Of a stretch of DNA of 8,681 nucleotides, positions 4,969 to 8,681 are shown in pieces. The notes beneath the pieces are model-generated. The model was not told the DNA's origin. It searched no databases and was given only the letters and a program-made list of their open reading frames with translations. Made by a program: the position numbers and the translations under genes. Where the stretch lies: assembly GCA_045536155.1 (NCBI GenBank), contig JAZSMZ010000081.1, forward strand, positions 1-8,681. Reading direction: 5' to 3'. Source of the DNA: JAZQNC01 sp045536155 (GTDB taxonomy: Bacteria; Bacillota; Clostridia; Oscillospirales; CAG-272). Each line of letters opens with the position of its first letter. Positions within the stretch are counted from its first letter, which is position 1.

Positions 4969-6447
4969 ATGCAGGGATACGATATATATAAGGACATTGC
5001 CAAAAGAACGGGCGGAGATATCTATATCGGCGTTGTCGGCCCGGTGAGAACGGGTAAATCCACATTTATTAAGCAATTTATGGACACCCTTGTCATTCCC
5101 AATATATCGGACGGGTATGATAAGGAAAGGGCGCTTGATGAGATGCCGCAGAGCGGATCGGGAAAAATGATAATGACGACCGAGCCGAAGTTTATTCCCG
5201 ATAGCGCAATTGAAATCAAGGTTGCCGATTCCGCTTCGCTCAAGGTACGAATGATCGATTGCGTGGGATACATCGTCCCCGAGGCGATGGGACATATAGG
5301 CGAGGACGGTCCTCGCATGGTGACAACTCCTTGGTTTGACAGTCCCATCGAGTTTGAAAAGGCGGCCGAAATAGGGACAAGAAAGGTAATTTCTGATCAT
5401 TCCACGATCGGAATAGTTGTAACCACCGACGGTACCATCGGAGATATTTCGCGCGAAAGCTACGTCGAAGCGGAAAAAAGAGTTATAAACGAGCTCAAGG
5501 AGCTCAAAAAGCCCTTTGTGATCGTGCTGAATTCGGCCGATACGCAAAGGAGCGAGAGCATTGAGCTTGCATATCAGCTCGAGGACACATACGATGTGCC
5601 GGTCGCGTTGGTAAACTGCCTTGATATGAACGGTGACGACATTCGCGGCGTTATCGAAATGGTGCTGCTTGAATTCCCCGTAAGGGAGATATGTGTCACC
5701 ATGCCGCAGTGGATGTCGATGCTTAATGATGATCACCCCTTGCATAAGTCGATAAATGACAGCGTACTCAATGCGGCATATTCGGTAAGGCGAGCAGGCG
5801 ATATCAGAGCGGCGGCCGATGCTCTCGCGGACGGCGAAACCATAGTTGATTCGACGGTCGTGTCTGTCGATCTCGGTCGCGGATGTGCCGAGATCGAGCT
5901 GAAATTCGATGAAGCACTTTACTATAAGGTGCTCAGCGAGCTTTGCGGAATCGATATTCCCGACGAAAGAAGTCTGCTCGAACAGCTTTGCGCGCTGTCG
6001 GCGATAAAATGCAAATACGATAAGGTCGAGAAGGCTCTCAATGATGCCAATGCCACGGGATACGGTATCGTCACTCCCGACGTCGAGGATCTCAGACTCG
6101 AAGAGCCTGAGATCATTCGCCAATCGAGTGGATACGGGGTAAGACTGCGCGCGGCGGCACCGTCTATCCATATGATAAAGGCAGATATCGAAACCGAGCT
6201 TAACCCAATCGTCGGTTCGGAGCAGCAATCGGAGGAGCTTGTAAAGCATTTGATGAGCTCCTTCGAGCAGGATCCTCATTCGATATGGGATTCAAACATC
6301 TTCGGTACGTCTCTTCATAAGCTGGTCAACGAAGGACTTAACACAAAGCTTGCCAATATGCCCGATGATGCAAGAAAAAAGATCGGTCAGACTCTTGAGC
6401 GGATCATTAACGAGGGCAGCGGGGGACTCATCTGTATAATACTTTAA
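4969..6447 (+). CDS. spoIVA: Stage IV sporulation protein A, spore coat ATPase
   Basis: A 492-residue protein, the same length as B. subtilis SpoIVA. It is made in the mother cell, binds the outer forespore membrane through SpoVM, and polymerises by ATP hydrolysis into the basement layer of the spore coat. Visible motifs keep the B. subtilis numbering: Walker A GPVRTGKS with Lys30, the switch threonines in MTTEPKF (Thr70, Thr71), and the DCVGY segment with Asp97. The middle domain is more variable. The C terminus is strongly conserved: EPEIIRQSSGYGVRLRA, APSIHMIKAD and the ending GSGGLICIIL, the part linked to membrane targeting and polymerisation. ATG at 4969 is preferred over a TTG at 4963 because GGAGG (4958-4962) is six bases upstream of the ATG. 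A likely sigma-E promoter precedes it and a strong terminator follows. Nothing in it looks degraded. Confidence 0.98.
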   Translation: MQGYDIYKDIAKRTGGDIYIGVVGPVRTGKSTFIKQFMDTLVIPNISDGYDKERALDEMPQSGSGKMIMTTEPKFIPDSAIEIKVADSASLKVRMIDCVGYIVPEAMGHIGEDGPRMVTTPWFDSPIEFEKAAEIGTRKVISDHSTIGIVVTTDGTIGDISRESYVEAEKRVINELKELKKPFVIVLNSADTQRSESIELAYQLEDTYDVPVALVNCLDMNGDDIRGVIEMVLLEFPVREICVTMPQWMSMLNDDHPLHKSINDSVLNAAYSVRRAGDIRAAADALADGETIVDSTVVSVDLGRGCAEIELKFDEALYYKVLSELCGIDIPDERSLLEQLCALSAIKCKYDKVEKALNDANATGYGIVTPDVEDLRLEEPEIIRQSSGYGVRLRAAAPSIHMIKADIETELNPIVGSEQQSEELVKHLMSSFEQDPHSIWDSNIFGTSLHKLVNEGLNTKLANMPDDARKKIGQTLERIINEGSGGLICIIL

Positions 6448-6455
6448 AAGAAAAT

Positions 6456-6494
6456 GCGCGGCACTTACGAGTGCCGCGCTGTCTTTGTTTTTTT
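6456..6494 (+). terminator. Terminator of spoIVA
   Basis: A perfect 9-bp GC-rich stem, GCGCGGCAC (6456-6464) with GTGCCGCGC (6471-6479), has the loop TTACGA. It is followed by a T-rich run ending in seven Ts (6488-6494). It lies eight bases past the stop and should end spoIVA as a single-gene transcript. Confidence 0.92.
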
Positions 6495-6524
6495 GCATAA
6501 TATGACCGAAAAAAGCAAATACTT
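6495..6524 (+). promoter_or_regulatory. Possible sigma-F type promoter before the nucleotidyltransferase gene
   Basis: GCATA (6495-6499) fits the forespore -35 pattern GYWTA. After 15 bases, GCAAATACTT (6515-6524) fits GGnrAnAnTw except for its second base. The distance to the ATG at 6565 is 40 bases. Such degenerate patterns arise often by chance in AT-rich spacers. No convincing sigma-A promoter was seen between the spoIVA terminator and the gene, which is the main reason to list it. Confidence 0.25.
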
Positions 6525-6564
6525 TTAAAGAAAAATAACGTTATGAAAGGAAAAGAAGGGATAA

Positions 6565-8681
6565 ATGTACGCAGTAATAATGGCGGGAGGAGAGGGGCGG
6601 AGATTGCGCCCGATAAGCTCGGACAGACCAAAACCTCTTGTAAACGTCGCCGGACGCCCTGCAATGAGCCGAATCATAGAATTGCTGTCAAAGCACGGAA
6701 TTAAAAATGCCGCGGTAACAACTCACTACCGCGCCAAAGATATAGAAAACTACTATAATAACAGCTACGAAGGCGTAAATTTGAAATATTTTCGCGAAAA
6801 CACACCGCTTGGTACGGCAGGAAGCGTGCGCAATACTTTGCCGTTTTTAATGCAGGACAGTGCCGACGACAGCTTTATTGTGATCAGCGGTGATGCTGTA
6901 TGCGAGCTTGATATAAGCCGTGCGATAAGCTATCACCGACGAAAGGAAGCCGACGTGACTATCGTGCTCAGCAGGACACGCGATACGGGAGAGTACGGAG
7001 TGGTTGAGTGCGACGATAACGGAATGATAAAGCGTTTTATCGAAAAGCCCTCACCCGCACAGTCATTTTCAGACACGGTAAATACAGGAATTTATATTAT
7101 AAAACGCTCAGTTATGGAGGAGCTCGAAGAGGGAAGAAACTATGACTTCGGACGAGATATTTTCCCCGATCTGCTTTCCCGAAAAAAGCGTCTTTACGGC
7201 ATATGCGATGATGCATACTGGTGCGATATCGGCAGCGCGGGTGCATACTATGACTGCAATATCCGCCTCGCTTTAGCTGCATCAAGCACCGATTCACACG
7301 GCAACGTCGTCAACGGAGTCTGCGTAATATCGAGCAGCGCAGATATACGGGAATGTGTGATAGGCGACGGCGTTGTTATAGAGGGTGAATGCTCGGCATA
7401 CAGAGCAATAATTTGCGACGGTGTCCGCCTTTGCAAAGGCAGCTCGGTCGGCGAAGGATGCGTTATAGGGCACGACTGCAAGATTGAAAGCAAGGCACAT
7501 ATCGAGAGCGGTGCCAAGATCATGGAAAATATCGAGATCGGAAAGGGTGCAATAGTTATGGGAAGCACAATATTCGGGGACGTGAGCGCTAAATTATTTA
7601 AAAACGGAGGTATATCGGTAAAGGAAGAATTGCTGTCCGGCGAGTACGCTTTGCGGCTCGGATGCGCGGTAGCATCTGCATATAAGGATGGCAAGATAGG
7701 ACTGATGTATGCTGACGACGTTCGTGAAAAGCTGATCTGCGATACGCTGTCTTGCGGAATACGGTGTATGGGCGCAAGCGCGTACGAGCTAAAAACAGAA
7801 AACAGCGCTTTCAAATCGTTAGCGGCATTTTCAGCACGCAATTACGGCTTTGATGCTCTGCTTTTCGTTGAGATCGTCGGCGATTATGCAGAGATAAACG
7901 TATACGATAAAAACGGACTTTATCCTACGAGAACGTTCGAGCGTTCGCTGTCGTCATATCTTGCAATAGGCGGTAAGGAAGAGAAAAACGGTCATCAGAA
8001 AATACGCGATAATACCGAAGAAGATTACGTCAAATCAGTATTGGATTACGTTGATAACAGCGACGATCTCAGCGGCGTTCAGGTAAAAGTGAGCGGTGAA
8101 AAGAAGGTCAAAACCGTGCTTTTAAAGGTGCTTTCCGAGATGGGTGTTACCGTTTTCGACGAATCGAGCGACGAGAGGGCAGATGCAAAAATCAAAATTG
8201 ACAGAGACGGTCGGGGCGTATCGCTATACGGAAGCGACGGAACGATGTTGGCAGACTTTTATCATATCGTTGCCGCGATTATTAAAAGCAATGCATCAAA
8301 AATCAAGCAAATCGCCTTCGCAAACGAGATGCCCGAAGCCATTGCAGGCATGGCCGAAAAATGCGGTATAGAAGTATCCCGCTATTCGAGCTGCCCCTGC
8401 GATGAAAAGGAATCCGATATACGCTCTGTCGCCGCCGAGCATCCGTTCGTAACAGACGGTATTTACGCATCTGCAATGCTTTGCATATTGATGAAGCAGG
8501 GAACAAAAGAGCTGTTTGAGGGAATAGATCGGTTCGAAACCGTATCATACGACATTGATGCGGAATATATTCCGCTTTTGGAGCTCGGAAAAAGCTCAAT
8601 CGAGGGCGTGTTCAACGAATACCGAACGGGTAGTGTGAAGATAGTACCCCGCAACGGCGGATATAAAATTTATGCAGAATC
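6565..8681 (+). CDS. Sugar-phosphate nucleotidyltransferase fused to a phosphomannomutase-like domain (3' end outside the window)
   Basis: At least 705 codons with no stop before the window ends. Residues 1-235 form a nucleotidyltransferase domain: MAGGEGRRLRP (6-16) for NTP binding, a downstream KPLV, ISGDA with metal-binding Asp110, EKP (160-162), NTGIY (173-177) and WCDIGS (219-224). It would join a sugar 1-phosphate to an NTP, plausibly mannose-1-phosphate with GTP, for surface polysaccharide. Residues about 245-345 are hexapeptide repeats of a left-handed beta-helix (VIGDGV, VGEGCVIG, IEIGKGAIV). From about 345 on it resembles the phosphoglucomutase/phosphomannomutase superfamily. The loop that should carry the phosphorylated serine (about 425-445, FDALLFVEIVGDYAEI) has no Ser-His-Asn-Pro-like motif, so this part is probably not an active mutase. 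Ribosome site GAAGGG (6555-6560) is close to the ATG. The three-part architecture is known in Firmicutes and cyanobacteria. The nucleotide and sugar cannot be told from sequence alone. Confidence 0.85.
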   Translation, partial: MYAVIMAGGEGRRLRPISSDRPKPLVNVAGRPAMSRIIELLSKHGIKNAAVTTHYRAKDIENYYNNSYEGVNLKYFRENTPLGTAGSVRNTLPFLMQDSADDSFIVISGDAVCELDISRAISYHRRKEADVTIVLSRTRDTGEYGVVECDDNGMIKRFIEKPSPAQSFSDTVNTGIYIIKRSVMEELEEGRNYDFGRDIFPDLLSRKKRLYGICDDAYWCDIGSAGAYYDCNIRLALAASSTDSHGNVVNGVCVISSSADIRECVIGDGVVIEGECSAYRAIICDGVRLCKGSSVGEGCVIGHDCKIESKAHIESGAKIMENIEIGKGAIVMGSTIFGDVSAKLFKNGGISVKEELLSGEYALRLGCAVASAYKDGKIGLMYADDVREKLICDTLSCGIRCMGASAYELKTENSAFKSLAAFSARNYGFDALLFVEIVGDYAEINVYDKNGLYPTRTFERSLSSYLAIGGKEEKNGHQKIRDNTEEDYVKSVLDYVDNSDDLSGVQVKVSGEKKVKTVLLKVLSEMGVTVFDESSDERADAKIKIDRDGRGVSLYGSDGTMLADFYHIVAAIIKSNASKIKQIAFANEMPEAIAGMAEKCGIEVSRYSSCPCDEKESDIRSVAAEHPFVTDGIYASAMLCILMKQGTKELFEGIDRFETVSYDIDAEYIPLLELGKSSIEGVFNEYRTGSVKIVPRNGGYKIYAE

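Noticed and set aside
4879..6279. A 466-codon open frame on the minus strand
   Set aside because: It lies opposite spoIVA, which matches its family end to end. The antisense product has no recognisable domains and a His/Arg-rich composition typical of shadow frames.
7248..7841. Minus-strand frames of up to 197 codons inside the nucleotidyltransferase gene
   Set aside because: They lie opposite a continuous rightward frame with clear nucleotidyltransferase and hexapeptide motifs, and have no ribosome site or family resemblance.
1..8681. tRNA, rRNA, riboswitch, CRISPR array or insertion sequence
   Set aside because: No cloverleaf, regularly spaced repeats, transposase motifs or known riboswitch cores were seen on either strand.

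Overview
The window looks like chromosomal DNA from a spore-forming or formerly spore-forming member of the Clostridia, probably an Oscillospiraceae/Ruminococcaceae-type gut anaerobe. This rests on a full-length spoIVA, a clear sigma-G fragment, short lipoproteins with Firmicutes-type signal peptides, AGGAGG-type ribosome sites, and sigma-A promoters with TATAAT boxes. No phage, transposase, CRISPR or RNA gene was seen. Species cannot be assigned by eye.

Layout. Positions 1-82 hold a rho-independent terminator for a rightward gene outside the window. From 83 to 4697 everything reads leftward, in four units. (a) A two-gene operon encodes a membrane-anchored SGNH/GDSL hydrolase (629-1777) and a DUF4358-type lipoprotein (83-601), under a promoter at 1851-1878. 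(b) A 3' fragment of the forespore sigma factor gene sigG (1955-2467) has its own terminator. (c) A methionine-rich acidic lipoprotein of unknown role (2603-3370) has a strong promoter and a strong palindromic terminator. (d) An SPFH/prohibitin-type membrane protein (3822-4697) is followed after 29 bases by a small four-cysteine TSCPD-domain protein (3541-3792). A 271-base divergent spacer (4698-4968) carries the SPFH promoter on one side and a probable sigma-E promoter plus a perfect inverted repeat on the other. Rightward come spoIVA (4969-6447), a strong terminator, and a long gene starting at 6565 that runs off the window. That last gene encodes a sugar-phosphate nucleotidyltransferase fused to a left-handed beta-helix and a phosphomannomutase-like domain.

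How the genes fit together. spoIVA makes the ATPase scaffold at the base of the spore coat in the mother cell. sigG would run late forespore transcription, but here only its last ~60% is present: regions 2.1-2.3 and the normal gene start are missing. The adjacent upstream DNA is a terminator and an unrelated lipoprotein gene. An apparently healthy spoIVA beside a broken but still open sigG is the most unusual thing in the window. It means recent loss, a split gene, or an assembly join. The other genes are ordinary envelope functions with no shown link to one another.

Every intergenic stretch is under 300 bases, and their contents are listed. All functional calls come from reading motifs and remembered family sequences; no database search was run.
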